Assembly: GCA_963699495.1 (NCBI GenBank)
Contig: CAVOUB010000003.1
Span: 248,001 to 312,000 of the forward strand
Length of the DNA stretch: 64,000 nucleotides
Source of the DNA: JAIBJN01 sp963699495
GTDB taxonomy: Bacteria > Actinomycetota > Thermoleophilia > Gaiellales > Gaiellaceae
Direction of reading: 5' to 3'
A program made the translations under genes and the position numbers. Positions 1 to 10,067 of this stretch are shown here, piece by piece (the first letter of the stretch is position 1; each line of letters begins with the position of its first letter). The notes under the pieces are model-generated. The model was not told the DNA's origin. It was given only the letters and a program-made list of their open reading frames with translations, and did no database searches.

Positions 1-2089
1 GAGGTAGTACTGGAGGAAGTCGTCGGACAGCGGCTGGCAGCTGGCTTCCGGATCGACCCCACAGGCCCTATTGCCCTCGAGGTCGAACGCGTAGCCGCCG
101 GCGTACTCGAGACCGGCGTACTTGCCCGTGTAGAGCAGGCCGCCGCCCTCGTTCAGGAACGCCCGGGCCGCAAGCATCTCGTCGTTCGCGAGGCGCGACG
201 CGGTGCCGCCGACCATGCCGGGGTCACGGGTGATGACGTCGTCGCCCGTGTACCAGACGACGGCGTCGTAGTGCGAGAGGACCCCGAGGAGGGTCGGAGC
301 GGTCCGCCCGTTGGCGTCGACGTCGTAGACGTCGTAGCCGATCCCGTTGGCGTCCAGTGCGTCGGTGTAGTAGCTCAGGTAGTGCGGTCCGGGCGCCTGC
401 GCCGGCGAGATGCCCGTGTAGTCCTCGGCCGCGAGGACGAGGACGTCGTTGTCCGACTCGGACACCGCCGTGTACTCGAACGACTCGCTCTTCGAGCCGT
501 GCCTGCCCTTGAACCACACCTTCACCGTGTCGCCCGGCTCCGTTCCGGTCACGAAGCCCTGGACGATGTGGTAGTAGACGTCGCCCTCGGCTCCCCAGCG
601 GTCACCGCCCTCCCACTCGGAGGTCTGCCTGGTGCGGACGGGGCCGCCGTTGATCTGGTACTTGAGCTCCACCTTGCCGGCGCTCCGCTTGGCGAGCACC
701 CTCACGGCCTGCGGGTCGCCGTAGGAGACATCGAAGGTGAAGTCGCTCATCGGGTTGTTCGTCTTCTCCGGGTCGTTCTGGGACATGTCGAGGTAGAAGT
801 CCTCGACGTGGTTCTTGAGGTGCGACTGCGGATGCGACGGATCCAGCGCGGAGCGGACGAGGTCGAGCGCGAACGGAAGGTTCTTGCTCGAACTCGGCCT
901 GCACCAGCGCCTCGTCGTCGGGGAACTCGAAGCCGCAGCCGGCGCAGCCCTCGTCCAGCTCGGGCGTCCAGCTCAGCGCCCCGGTCTCGGCGTAGGAGTA
1001 GTCGTCGGTCGTCCCGTTCGTCATGTAGAGGTCGGCCGCGACGCCGGGGTCGAAGCCGGGGACGGCCGGATTCGCGTCGGTCCCCGTGTAGGCGACGAAG
1101 AGCGGGTCGTCCGCCGACGGGGTCTGGACCTGCCATCCGTACGGGTAGAGGAGCAGAGGCCCGTACGAGTGGTACGTGAGCAGGAACTCGAACCCGATCC
1201 GCTTGATGAGGTTCTGCGAGAGCGACCGTCTCCGGCTCGGAGGCCGGCGAGGTGCCGCGGTAGGTCTCGCTTGCGAACGACCGAGTTCGAGCCCTCGTCG
1301 TCCCAGTTCCACTTGCTGTCGTAGTTGCGGTTGAGGTCGACGCCGTCACCGTTCGTGATCTGGCCGTCGCCGTTGTTGTCGCGGAGGTTCTTCCGCCAGA
1401 GGCGCTCGACGTCGAACGTGTACTGGTACCCGTCCGGGTTGGCCGAGAGCACGAACCAGATCTCGCGCGTCTTGAGCCACTTCCGCACGTTCCGGTCGTT
1501 CGACCGCCAGCCGTCGACGAACCAGTTGAGCAGGCGGCGGTTGACCTCGACGGAGATCCACTCGCGGGCGTGGATGTTCGACATGTACATGACCGCCGGC
1601 CGCGAGCCGTCCGCGATCCCGCGTGCGCCCTGCGTCATCTTGAGCGCGAGGATCTCGCGCCCCTGCAGCGTGTGCCCGAGTCACCTCGAGCTTGAGGATC
1701 TGCGGGTTGTCGTGGGCGAGCTGGACCATCTCGTCGCGGATCCCGCCCGGCTCGTCCCACGAGCGCCAGACGTTGTAGCCGCCCACGGCCTGCAGGCGCG
1801 CCCGCTGGCTCGCGGTCCGGCCCTTGTTGTCGCGCAGGAGCTTCACCTTCACGCCGTCTCCCACGAGCGCCGCGCGCTCGGACGGCGAGAGGACGAGGTC
1901 GACCTGGACACCGGCGGTCACCTGCCGCACGGAGGCGATGTCGTAGCCGTCGCGGGCGAGCTGGCCGGCGGTCGCCGCGTCGACCGTCACCGTGTAGAGG
2001 TCGAGCTTCTGCTTGCTGGCCGCGAGCGCGCTCCCTGTGAGCGCGAAACCTGCGGCCAGGGCGCAGGCGAATAGAACCCATCTCTTCAT
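1..2089 (-). CDS. Secreted zinc carboxypeptidase (M14), partial and frame-disrupted
   Basis: The gene starts at ATG 2089 after an AAGGGGG ribosome site and runs off the left edge of the window. Residues 1-23 form a signal peptide (KR, hydrophobic stretch, ALA cleavage motif), followed by a propeptide-like segment. The M14 catalytic core is visible in pieces: the zinc-binding HAREW motif near 1560, NPDGY, DLNRNYDSKW and LTYHSYGPLLLYPYGW. M14 enzymes remove C-terminal residues from exported peptides using one zinc ion. The reading frame must change near 1680, 1275, 1225 and 890 to follow the family, so the gene is either a pseudogene or carries several assembly indels. The C-terminal part (below about 800) is an extra domain that I do not recognise. 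Confidence 0.8.
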
Positions 2090-2179
2090 ACTTCCCCCTT
2101 GCTCCCGGGTGGATGAAACGGGGGAAGGTTCGCAGATCGCTCGACATGGGTCAACCAGGCTCCCGAGTAGGATCCGGGG

Positions 2180-2648
2180 GTGGAGCTCGGCCAGCCCGAC
2201 CGACCGCAAGCCGCCGTTCAAGTTCTCCGCCTTCGCGCGCGTCGGCTTCTCCGACACGGACGCCCAGGGGATCGTCTACTACGGGCGCTACCTGCCCTAC
2301 TTCGACCTCGCCCGCGTGGAGTACGAGCGGCACCTCGGGCTCCTCCGCCGGGAGGCCGTCGGCAAGGACTTCGTCATGCGGGCGTCAACGGTCGTGTACG
2401 AGGCGCCGGCGCGCTTCGACGACCTGCTCGAGGTCTTCGTGCGGACGAAGCGGATCGGCGTCACGAGCATCTCCTACGAGCTCTGCGTCTACCGGGTCGA
2501 GGACGACGTCCTCATGTGCACGGCCGAGCAGACCATGGTGCTCGTCGCCGTGCCCGAGCGGCGCCCGACGCCCATCTCCGACGACTACCGGCGCGCCGTG
2601 GCCGCCTTCGAGGGCGCCGACCTCGAGCTCGCGGTGCCGGTCGAGTGA
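2180..2648 (+). CDS. YbgC-like acyl-CoA thioesterase (4HBT hotdog fold)
   Basis: The protein has the YbgC/4HBT signature SDTDAQGIVYYGRYLPYF near its N-terminus, with the catalytic Asp, followed by VEYERH and the expected hotdog strands; the length is near the usual 135-150 residues. Members hydrolyse acyl-CoA thioesters in the cytoplasm. The start is uncertain. No ATG, GTG or TTG lies in the main frame close to the domain, while GTG 2180 lies in another frame, so a one-base indel near 2210 is likely. The stop overlaps the GTG of the next gene (GTGA), which suggests translational coupling. Confidence 0.75.
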
Positions 2649-3149
2649 GCGCGACCACCGACACCTACCGCAGCGCCTTGGAGGCCGTCGACCGCTTCGT
2701 CAACCGCGAGTCCGAGGCGGACGAGGTCCTGCGCAAGACCGTGGAGGTGCTGCACGACCGCTTCGAGGGCTACTCGTGGGTCGGGATCTACCTCGTGGAG
2801 GGAGACGATCTCGTCCTCGGGCCGTGGAGGGGACCGCAGGCCACGGAGCATGTCCGCATCCCGATCGGCCAGGGAATCTGCGGGGCCGCCGCAGCAAGCG
2901 GCGTCACGGAGATCGTCGACGACGTCAACGCCGACGACCGCTACCTCGCCTGCTTCGCCTCGACGCGCAGCGAGATCGTCGTCCCGATCGCCTACGAGGG
3001 CCGGGTCGTGGGCGAGATCGACATCGACTCGGACGTCCCGTGGCGCCTTCGGAGCCGAGGACAGGGCGTTCCTCGAGCGCGTCGCGCTCCTCATCTCGCC
3101 GCACTGCCTCGTCGGCTGGGACACCGGCGGCGAGGGCTGGCAGCCCTAG
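2645..3149 (+). CDS. GAF protein, free methionine-R-sulfoxide reductase-like
   Basis: This single-GAF protein starts at GTG 2645, overlapping the previous stop. It follows the fRMsr pattern: YSWVGIYL, then GQGICG with a cysteine, then LACFASTRSEIVVPI with a second cysteine, then GEIDIDS. In that family these cysteines are catalytic and reduce free methionine-R-sulfoxide. The frame changes near 3045: after DIDSDVP the downstream AFGAEDRAFLERVALLIS is read in another frame, ending at 3149. A sensory GAF domain remains an alternative. The last bases overlap the end of the convergent diguanylate cyclase. Confidence 0.72.
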
Positions 3150-4366
3150 TTCCGGTCGGCCGCGTCCGCCAGCAGGCGCTCGGCCTGCTCGACCGGGCCG
3201 ATCGGGGGCGCAGCCGCGATCGCGTTTCGCCCGCTCGCCTTCGCCTGGTAGGCGGCCCGGTCGGCAACCGCGATCAGCTCCTCGGCGTTGACACCGGGAC
3301 CGCGGTGCGCGACCGCTCCGATGGAGACCGTCACGGGCACGTGGGCCTCGCGCGTCGCCTCCTCGACGAAGGAGCGCATGCGCTCGGCGACGACGAGCGC
3401 GCCCTCGAGGTCGGTCTCGGGGAGGAGGACGCAGAACTCGTCGCCGCCGAATCGTGCCGCGACGTCGTACTCGCGCGTCGCCCGCTTGAGCGCCTCGGCG
3501 ACCCCGACGAGGGCGCGGTCACCGGCCATGTGCCCGTGCGCTGTGTTGATCTCCCGCAGGTGATCGACGTCGACCATCAGCAGGGCCAGCGGCCGGTCGA
3601 AGCGGCCCGCGCGGCCGAGCTCCTGGCCCAGCGCCGCCTGGAAGTGGCGGAGGTTGTAGAGGCCGGTCTTCGGCTCGATGCGGGTGGCCTCGACCAGCGC
3701 CGGGATGGCAAGCGAGCGGTAGGCGAGCGCGAGCGGCAGGAGCGTCAGGGCCACGAGACCCGGGTAATCGCCCCAGAGCGCCGCCGCGATCGCGCCCAGC
3801 GAGAGCAGGCCGGCGTCGATGAGGACGCAGTCGAGGCGAATGGTGTCGGCGGCCTTCACGCCCCGTGCGAAGTGGAGCACGGTGGCGAGCAGGCCGTAGT
3901 GGAGCAGGAGAAAGGCGACGATCGCGAGGCCGGCGCCGACCGTCCAGCCCAGGGACGTGCTGCCCTCGACAGCGTCGAAGACGGCGCGGGCGAGCAGCGC
4001 CGGCGCGACGAGGTTGCAGACGTTGAAGACGACGATGTACCAGTCGCTCCGCTTCCGGATCCATTCGGGGACGACCGCGAGGGCGATGAGGAGCGTCGTG
4101 AGCGACGGGGGAAGGATGAGGACGGCCGTGAAGATCGGGGCGAGCGAGAGCTGCGACCCCTGGTGCTTCGTCCGGTCGGCGCCGAGCAGGTGGGCGATCG
4201 TGACGAGCGGGAGAAGGACGGCGAAGGCGATCCAGTCGTCCCGGCCGACCGCCTCCGGCTGGCCGAGGGCGGCCACGAGCGTGACCGTCGCGAGGACGAT
4301 CACGAGCTCGAGCCCGGCCGCCTGGCGACCGAGGCCACGATCACGTGGGTCGAGGCCGTTGCGCAT
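3146..4366 (-). CDS. Membrane-anchored diguanylate cyclase (GGDEF)
   Basis: This is a 406-residue protein. Residues about 20-215 hold several hydrophobic segments, probably 6-7 transmembrane helices. The C-terminal GGDEF domain (about 230-385) contains RFGGDEF, the intact active site for making cyclic di-GMP from two GTP. An RxxD motif (REYD) lies exactly five residues before GGDEF, the usual allosteric inhibitory site, so product feedback is likely. No separate known sensor domain is visible. The upstream intergenic region carries two strong palindromes. Confidence 0.9.
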   Translation of the reverse strand: MRNGLDPRDRGLGRQAAGLELVIVLATVTLVAALGQPEAVGRDDWIAFAVLLPLVTIAHLLGADRTKHQGSQLSLAPIFTAVLILPPSLTTLLIALAVVPEWIRKRSDWYIVVFNVCNLVAPALLARAVFDAVEGSTSLGWTVGAGLAIVAFLLLHYGLLATVLHFARGVKAADTIRLDCVLIDAGLLSLGAIAAALWGDYPGLVALTLLPLALAYRSLAIPALVEATRIEPKTGLYNLRHFQAALGQELGRAGRFDRPLALLMVDVDHLREINTAHGHMAGDRALVGVAEALKRATREYDVAARFGGDEFCVLLPETDLEGALVVAERMRSFVEEATREAHVPVTVSIGAVAHRGPGVNAEELIAVADRAAYQAKASGRNAIAAAPPIGPVEQAERLLADAADRN

Positions 4367-4431
4367 GTGACGTCTCGCACGGTCCGTCGGCCGTCCTCAG
4401 CGAGATCGCATCCCCCGAACGAGGTACCGAT

Positions 4432-4483
4432 CACTCGATCGAGTGGCGCAAACGGGTGATGGCGTCCCTCGAACGAGGGACGC
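4432..4483. promoter_or_regulatory. Two palindromes upstream of the diguanylate cyclase gene
   Basis: Two perfect inverted repeats lie between the coiled-coil gene stop and the GGDEF gene start. The first is CACTCGATCGAGTG (4432-4445), a 14-bp continuous palindrome. The second has 10-bp arms GCGTCCCTCG and CGAGGGACGC separated by AA (4462-4483). They could be operators for the cyclase gene, or the second could form the 3' end of the upstream transcript, though its two-base spacer is too tight for a classical hairpin. Confidence 0.4.
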
Positions 4484-4490
4484 GGAGCTC

Positions 4491-5188
4491 CTAGCGGGGG
4501 TCGAGCTCGCGCTCGACGCGCCGGCCGACCTGGGCGGCGCTCGTCTGGGGGAGCGTCTCGCCGAGAAGCAGCGCTCCCAGCTCGAGTGCCTGCCGTACGA
4601 CGGCATCCCTCTCGGTGGCGAGCTGATTGCGGGCGACGAGCAGCGCCGCGCGTGCCTGTGTCCCCCAGTCGGCCAGGGCTTGCGGGCCCGTGCCGGGCTC
4701 GGCCACCGCCTCCTCGGTCAGCCGCGGCTTCCGCCTCAGCGTTGCTGCGAGCTCCCGCGCACGTGCCTCCAGCTCGCCCAGCTCCCGGCCGGCCGCCGCT
4801 GCTCGGGCCTCGACCTCGGCGGCATGCTCACGGGCCGCAGCGGCATTCCGCTCGGTGATGTAAAGATGGTCACGCGCCCGGAGCTCGAAGCGACGCGCAG
4901 CTGCGATGCTTTCCACGTCGCCTTCGGCCTCGGCCCTCGCCAGCTCCTCGGCGGCGTGCCCGCCGTCGTGCGGGCCTCCGCGAGCGCCCGCTCGGCCTCC
5001 TGGACAGCCTGCGGCTGCGGCGGGGCGCTCTTCGGGGAGGCGAGCGAGGAGCTCGCCAGCTCGACGGCTCGCTCGCGCAGGTCTTCGACGGCCGCGTACA
5101 ACTCGTCGAGCTCCGCCAGTTCGGCCATGATCGCCTCGTCCGACCGCTCCAGCTCGCTGAGGAGAGCGAGGCGGTCGTCGTCGGCCAT
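4491..5188 (-). CDS. Coiled-coil protein coupled to the (p)ppGpp synthetase gene, frameshifted
   Basis: The start ATG (5188) overlaps the stop of the upstream Rsh gene as ATGA, so it is translationally coupled. The product is almost entirely charged, alanine-rich helix with heptad spacing, for example residues around LSELERSDEAIMAELAELDE and the later segment rich in AAAAREHAAEVEARA. It has no signal peptide or membrane helix. The frame changes near 4965: the first half reads to AEART and the second resumes at HAAEELARAEAEGDVES. I do not recognise a family; the coupling hints at a role tied to stringent response or a shared transcript only. Confidence 0.6.
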
Positions 5189-7398
5189 CAGGACGGCGTC
5201 ACACGGAAGGCGTCGAAGACCGATTCGAGGTTCCGGAGCGAGCCGAGGAGCGCCCGCAGCGCCTTGATGTCGCCCACCTCGGCCACGTACCAGTTCTTGG
5301 CCATCTGGTCCTCGACGTGGCCGCCGTACTCGACGATGTTCGTCCCGTGCTCCGCGAACGTGCGCGCCACGTCCTCGAGCAGGCGCGGGCGATCCCAGGA
5401 CACGACTGCGATCTGCACCCGGAAGCTCTGCGAGGCGCCGCCGTCCCACTCGACCGGCGTGAACCGCTCGGGGTTCCGCATCAGCGCCTTCACGTTGGGA
5501 CAGTCGAGCCGGTGGATGGTGATGCCCTTGCCGAGCGAGATGTAGCCGGCGATCTCGTCTCCCGGCACGGGGGTGCAGCACTTGGCGAGACGCACGAGCA
5601 CGTCCTCGACGCCGGGGACGTGGATGCCGAAGTTCCCCGAAGCGACCGCCTCGCGCGCCTTGGGCTTGCGGGGAAGCGCTTCTTCCTCGACCACGCCCTC
5701 GGTCTTGAGGCGGTGGAGAACCTTGTTGGCGACCTGGGAGACCTGGAGCTTTCCGGAGCCGAGGGCGAGGTAGAAGTCCTCGGCCTTCTTGAAGCCCATC
5801 TCGCGGATGATCTCGGCGAGGAGCGGCGAGCCCGCGACCTTCTTGTACGGGAGGTTGTGCTGCTTGAGCGCGTTCTCGAGCGCGTCACGGCCGCGCTGCT
5901 CGGCGACCTCGCGCGTCTCCCGGCTGTACCACTGGCGGATCTTGTTGCGGGCGCGTGAGGAAACGGCCAGCGAGAGCCAGTCCCGCGAGGGGCCGCGGCT
6001 CGTCTGCTTCGAGGTCAGGATCTCGACGAAATCACCGCTCTTCAGCCGGTAGTGCAGCGGGACGATGCGGCCGTTGACCTTCGCACCGACCGTGCGGTGA
6101 CCGACGTCCGTGTGCACGGAGTAGGCAAAGTCGATCGGCGTCGAGCCGCCCGGGAGGCTCTTCACCTCGCCCTTGGGCGTGAAGACGTAGACCTCGTCGA
6201 GGGCCAGCTCGGGGAAGACGCGCACGAGCTCGCGAGAGTCGGTCTCCTCGCGCTGCCAGTCGGCGAGCTGCTTCATCCAGGCGAGCTCGGCCTCGGCCGC
6301 CTTCTTGCCCTTCGCGCCCTTGTAGAGCCAGTGCGCGGCGATGCCCTTCTCGGCAGTCTTGTGCATGTCGCTCGTCCGCACCTGGATCTCGAGCGGCTTG
6401 CCCTCCGGCCCGATCACCGTCGTGTGCAGTGAGCGGTACATGTTGAACTTGGGCATGGCCACGTAGTCCTTGAACCGGCCCGGCATCGGCTTCCAGAGCG
6501 AATGGATCACCCCGAGGGCGCCGTAGCAGTCGCGCTCGCCCTCCTTGCCCTCCCGGTCGACGAGGACGCGCATCGCGGTCAGGTCGTAGATCTCGTTGAA
6601 CTCCTTCCCGCGCTTCACCATCTTCTCGTAGATGGAGTAGAAGTGCTTCGCCCGTGAGGAGACCTCGGCGGGGATGCCGACCTTGTCCAGCTCGCGCTTG
6701 AGCACCTTGCCTGCGCCGTCGACGTACTTCTCGCGCTCGGCCCGGCGCTCGTTCACCATCGCCTGGATCTCGGCGTACTTGCGCGGGTGCAGGGTCTGGA
6801 AGGCGAGGTCCTCGAGCTCCCACTTGATCGTGTGGATGCCCAGGCGGTGGGCGAGCGGCGCGTAGACCTCCAGCGTCTCGCGCGCCTTCTGGAGCTGCTT
6901 CTGCTTGCCGAGGTACTCGATCGTCCGCATGTTGTGGAGGCGGTCGGCCAGCTTGATCAGGATGACGCGATGGTCCTCGGCCATCGCCACGATCATCTTG
7001 CGGTAGTTCTCGGCCTGGGCCTGCTCGCGGCTCTGGAAGTGGATCCGGGTCAGCTTGGTGACGCCTTCGACGAGCCGGGCGACCTCGTCCCCGAACTCCT
7101 CGCGCACCTGCTCGATGGTCGCGGCGGTGTCCTCGACGACGTCGTGGAGGATCCCGGCGGCGACCGTTGCGTCGTCGCTCCGAAGCTCGGCGAGGATCAG
7201 GGCGACGCCGAGCGGATGGAGGATGAAGTCCTCCCCGCTTCTGCGCTGCTGGTGCTCGTGGGCCTCCGAGGCGAAGCGATATGCGCGCTCGAGGAGGTCC
7301 CGATCGACATCGGGGTTGTACGCCGCCACATCCGCCACGAGCTGGTCGAACAGCTCGCGGTGCCGCTCGGCGGACACGGTGAGCACCTGACCCGCCAT
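5188..7398 (-). CDS. rsh: Bifunctional (p)ppGpp synthetase/hydrolase (RelA/SpoT, Rsh)
   Basis: This is a full-length 736-residue Rsh protein. The N-terminal HD hydrolase domain (about 40-200) retains HPLGVALIL and ILHDVVED. A synthetase domain follows (about 230-370, YDLTAMRVLVD), then a TGS domain (DEVYVFTPKGEVKSLP), a zinc-finger-like CCTPVPGD and a C-terminal ACT domain. The intact HD motif indicates that it can both make and degrade the alarmone that governs the stringent response. The gene lies after recJ and is coupled to the downstream coiled-coil gene. Confidence 0.96.
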   Translation of the reverse strand: MAGQVLTVSAERHRELFDQLVADVAAYNPDVDRDLLERAYRFASEAHEHQQRRSGEDFILHPLGVALILAELRSDDATVAAGILHDVVEDTAATIEQVREEFGDEVARLVEGVTKLTRIHFQSREQAQAENYRKMIVAMAEDHRVILIKLADRLHNMRTIEYLGKQKQLQKARETLEVYAPLAHRLGIHTIKWELEDLAFQTLHPRKYAEIQAMVNERRAEREKYVDGAGKVLKRELDKVGIPAEVSSRAKHFYSIYEKMVKRGKEFNEIYDLTAMRVLVDREGKEGERDCYGALGVIHSLWKPMPGRFKDYVAMPKFNMYRSLHTTVIGPEGKPLEIQVRTSDMHKTAEKGIAAHWLYKGAKGKKAAEAELAWMKQLADWQREETDSRELVRVFPELALDEVYVFTPKGEVKSLPGGSTPIDFAYSVHTDVGHRTVGAKVNGRIVPLHYRLKSGDFVEILTSKQTSRGPSRDWLSLAVSSRARNKIRQWYSRETREVAEQRGRDALENALKQHNLPYKKVAGSPLLAEIIREMGFKKAEDFYLALGSGKLQVSQVANKVLHRLKTEGVVEEEALPRKPKAREAVASGNFGIHVPGVEDVLVRLAKCCTPVPGDEIAGYISLGKGITIHRLDCPNVKALMRNPERFTPVEWDGGASQSFRVQIAVVSWDRPRLLEDVARTFAEHGTNIVEYGGHVEDQMAKNWYVAEVGDIKALRALLGSLRNLESVFDAFRVTPS

Positions 7399-7432
7399 GA
7401 GCCCATCTTAGCTTCCTGGGTCGGCGACTCCG

Positions 7433-7447
7433 GCCCCCGTTGGGGGC
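7433..7447 (-). terminator. Short GC hairpin between recJ and rsh
   Basis: GCCCCC-GTT-GGGGGC forms a perfect 6-bp hairpin just after the recJ stop and before the rsh start. There is no run of T on either side, so it is weak as an intrinsic terminator and may only mark the boundary between the two genes. Confidence 0.35.
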
Positions 7448-7448
7448 A

Positions 7449-9320
7449 CTAGGCGGCTGCGGCCGCCGTCTCCTCGCGGAGCGCGGCCAGGAACGCGGCC
7501 GACTCCACCAGCGGGCGCCAGCCGTCGGCCTCCTCGTCGAGCCCGAGCTCCGCGAAGACCTCACGCGCCCACGGGCTCCACCGCTCCGGCCCGGCCTTCC
7601 ACTCGGCCTGGAGCATGCGCCTGAGCTCCTCGAAGCGCGCGGGCGTCTCGAAGATCTCGCGAACGACGAGCTGCGGCGTGACCGTGCCGTTCCAGCGGTT
7701 GGCGGCCAGCTTGAACGCGACGTCGTAGCGGCCCGGCCGGCGGAACCGGTCGAGCGCCGAGCCGCGGCCGAACGCGATCGCCCCCGAGCGGGCGCCGGCT
7801 GCGGTGACCGCGAGGCGCAAGTGCTTCCCCTCTCCGATCGCATCCAGCTCGGACAGCTCGGTGCCGACTGCGAGCAGCGTCACGTTCGGGTTGCCGAGAC
7901 CGAACGGTGCGAGGCGCTCCAGCTCCTCGCAGAGGCCGAGCGTCAGCTCGCTGCCGCGCACGACCGCGTCGACCGGCGTCACGGGCCGGAGATCCTCCAG
8001 CGAGAGAGCGCCAGCCGCGTGCTCGGCGAAAGCCTGCGCGAACGCCTCGACGTTCTCCGGCGCGATGGAGAGCCCCGCGGCCGCACGGTGTCCCCCCCAG
8101 CGCCCGAGCAGGTGGGAGCACGCTCCGAGCGCCCCGTGAAGGTCGAAGGACGACACCGAGCGCCCCGAGCCGACCCAGTCCTCGCCCGCCTCGCCGCCGG
8201 CGATCAGGACGACCGGACGGTGGAAGCGCTCGACGAGCCTCGACGCGACGATGCCGATGACGCCCCGGTGCCACTCCTCGCCCGCGATCACGTAGCCGAG
8301 ACGGCGGCGCTTCGGCTCCGGCCACTCCTCGACCTGGCGGATCGCGTCCCGCAGGATTCTGTCCTCCACCGCCTGGCGGTCGCGATTGAGCGTCTCGAGC
8401 TCGCCCGCCAGCCGCTTCGCCTCCGCCTCGTCGTCCGTCAGTAAGAGCTCGAGGGCGGCGCCGGGGTGGCCGAGGCGCCCTGCCGCGTTGATGCGGGGAG
8501 CGAGCCGGAACGCGATCGAGCCGGTGTCGAGTGCGGCCGGATCGACTCCGCCGACCCGCATGAGCGCCTGCAGGCCCGGCTTGTCGGTGCGCGCCAGCCG
8601 CCGCATGCCGGCGGCCACGAGCGCCCGGTTCTCGTCGAGCAGCGGAACGACGTCCGCGACCGTGGCGAGCGCGACCAGGTCGAGGTGCCGCTCGAGGTCG
8701 TCGGCCCCGAGCGCCTCCAGCAGCTTGAAGACGACCCCGGTGCCGCAAAGCTCGGGGAACGGGTAGTCCGACGGCCTCGTGGCCACGATCGGGCAGTCGG
8801 GCAGCGTCTCGCCCGGCCGGTGGTGGTCGGTGACGATGACGTCGAGCCCCGCCGCCCGCGCCTCGGCGATCTCCTCCACGGCGGTGATCCCGCAGTCCAC
8901 CGTGAGGACGAGCGCGCACTCCTCCTCCGCCAGGCGCGCGAGGGTCTCGCGCGAGACTCCGTATCCCTCCTCGAAGCGGCTCGGGAGGTGCCAGACGACG
9001 TCCGCGCCGAGACCGCGCAGGGCGGTGACGGCCAGCGCGGTCGCGCAGATCCCGTCCACGTCGTAGTCACCGTGGACGCAGATGCGCTTCCCGGCTGCGA
9101 TCGTCTCGCGGATGAGAGCGCAGGCGGGCCCCACGTCCCCGAGCAGGAACGGGTCGTGCCCCGGCGGCTCGGCGGCCAGGAACGCCCGCGCCGTCTCGGG
9201 GTCGCCGTAGCCCCGCCGGACGAGGACGCCTGCCGTCGCTTCGCCGACGCCGAGCGCCGTGGCGAGCTCCCGTACCTCCCTGCGGGGGCACGGACGCATC
9301 GTCCAGGTGCCCTCGTGCAT
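7449..9320 (-). CDS. recJ: Single-stranded-DNA exonuclease RecJ
   Basis: This 623-residue DHH-family nuclease has HGDYDVDGI (motif I) near residue 83, VTVDCGI, the DHH motif VTDHHRPGE, and the C-terminal DHHA1 glycine-rich region GRWGGHRAAAGLS. RecJ degrades single-stranded DNA 5' to 3' in RecF-pathway recombination and in base-excision and mismatch repair. A second ATG seven codons in (MRPCPRREV) could be the real start. It lies on the same strand as the ruv genes and rsh. Confidence 0.95.
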   Translation of the reverse strand: MHEGTWTMRPCPRREVRELATALGVGEATAGVLVRRGYGDPETARAFLAAEPPGHDPFLLGDVGPACALIRETIAAGKRICVHGDYDVDGICATALAVTALRGLGADVVWHLPSRFEEGYGVSRETLARLAEEECALVLTVDCGITAVEEIAEARAAGLDVIVTDHHRPGETLPDCPIVATRPSDYPFPELCGTGVVFKLLEALGADDLERHLDLVALATVADVVPLLDENRALVAAGMRRLARTDKPGLQALMRVGGVDPAALDTGSIAFRLAPRINAAGRLGHPGAALELLLTDDEAEAKRLAGELETLNRDRQAVEDRILRDAIRQVEEWPEPKRRRLGYVIAGEEWHRGVIGIVASRLVERFHRPVVLIAGGEAGEDWVGSGRSVSSFDLHGALGACSHLLGRWGGHRAAAGLSIAPENVEAFAQAFAEHAAGALSLEDLRPVTPVDAVVRGSELTLGLCEELERLAPFGLGNPNVTLLAVGTELSELDAIGEGKHLRLAVTAAGARSGAIAFGRGSALDRFRRPGRYDVAFKLAANRWNGTVTPQLVVREIFETPARFEELRRMLQAEWKAGPERWSPWAREVFAELGLDEEADGWRPLVESAAFLAALREETAAAAA

Positions 9321-9400
9321 CGCGTTCCACGGTAGGGAGCGGGTCGGACGGACCGGCTCCCGGTGCGCGCACGGAAGGCCACGGCTATCCTCAGATCGGG

Positions 9401-9856
9401 GTGAGCGAGTCGAACTACACCTCGGGGGACGACTACGTCGTCGAGTTCCTCGGCTACCGCTTCAGCTTCAACGGCATCGATTTCGAGCAGCGTGTGAACG
9501 CGGCCGCGGTGCGGCTGGGGCTCGTCCAGCCCGGCGAGCTCGAGGAGGCCGAGACCGCCGACCTCGTCGAGCTGACCGCCCACGGACGGATCGACGACCC
9601 CCAGAGCGGGCTCGGGGAATACCTCGTCCGCCACTGGGAGCGGGTGGCGCTCGTGAACGACGAGTCGCTCGTCTACTGGCTTCGCAAGCTCATCTTCCGC
9701 GGCGCCTGGCTCGACCAGCGCGTGAAGGAGAACCGCCTCGAGATCGACTGGGACGGCGAGGCGGCCGAGTTCGGCTACCGCGAGCCTGACGGTGGCCGCG
9801 CCCTACTCGAGCTCGCGCCGGTGCCCTCCTGGCACGAGCTTCAGTTCCGGCGCTGA
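9401..9856 (+). CDS. Hypothetical 151-residue protein
   Basis: GTG start at 9401, coding through 9856. The protein is acidic and soluble, with no signal peptide, and rich in aromatic and charged residues (DYVVEFLGYRFSFNGIDFEQR, VYWLRKLIFRGAWLDQR). I do not recognise a family. Codon use (G or C in third positions) is the same as its neighbours, which supports a real gene. It stands alone, divergent from recJ. Confidence 0.65.
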   Translation: MSESNYTSGDDYVVEFLGYRFSFNGIDFEQRVNAAAVRLGLVQPGELEEAETADLVELTAHGRIDDPQSGLGEYLVRHWERVALVNDESLVYWLRKLIFRGAWLDQRVKENRLEIDWDGEAAEFGYREPDGGRALLELAPVPSWHELQFRR

Positions 9857-9857
9857 G

Positions 9858-10067
9858 CTACGGGTAGTCGACGACGATCGTCGCCGGGGGCCTGCTGCGC
9901 CGGCCGAAGAGCTCCGCGCTGACCGTCCAGAGCGCGTAGCACCAGCGCCCGCTCGCAGGCGTGGACCAATCCTCGCCGGAACCAGGCTGGCCCGGCTGGG
10001 TGTCGATGCTGTCCACGTACCACACGTCGGGGTCGTCGGGATCCTGCGGACACGCGTCCGCCTTCCG
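9858..10067 (-). pseudogene. Possible C-terminal gene fragment downstream of ruvB
   Basis: Immediately after the ruvB stop the same frame continues as a coherent, cysteine- and tryptophan-containing peptide (ACPQDPDDPDVWYVDSID, then GRWCYALWTVSAELFG), ending in a stop at 9858. It has no start codon of its own apart from a GTG near 10019. It looks like the end of a secreted protein, either a remnant or a gene whose start is hidden by an indel. Confidence 0.35.

Noticed and set aside
224..9372. Many long Arg-, Pro- and Ala-rich open frames opposite real genes
   Set aside because: They are the usual shadows of high-GC coding DNA, with no family motifs or ribosome sites.
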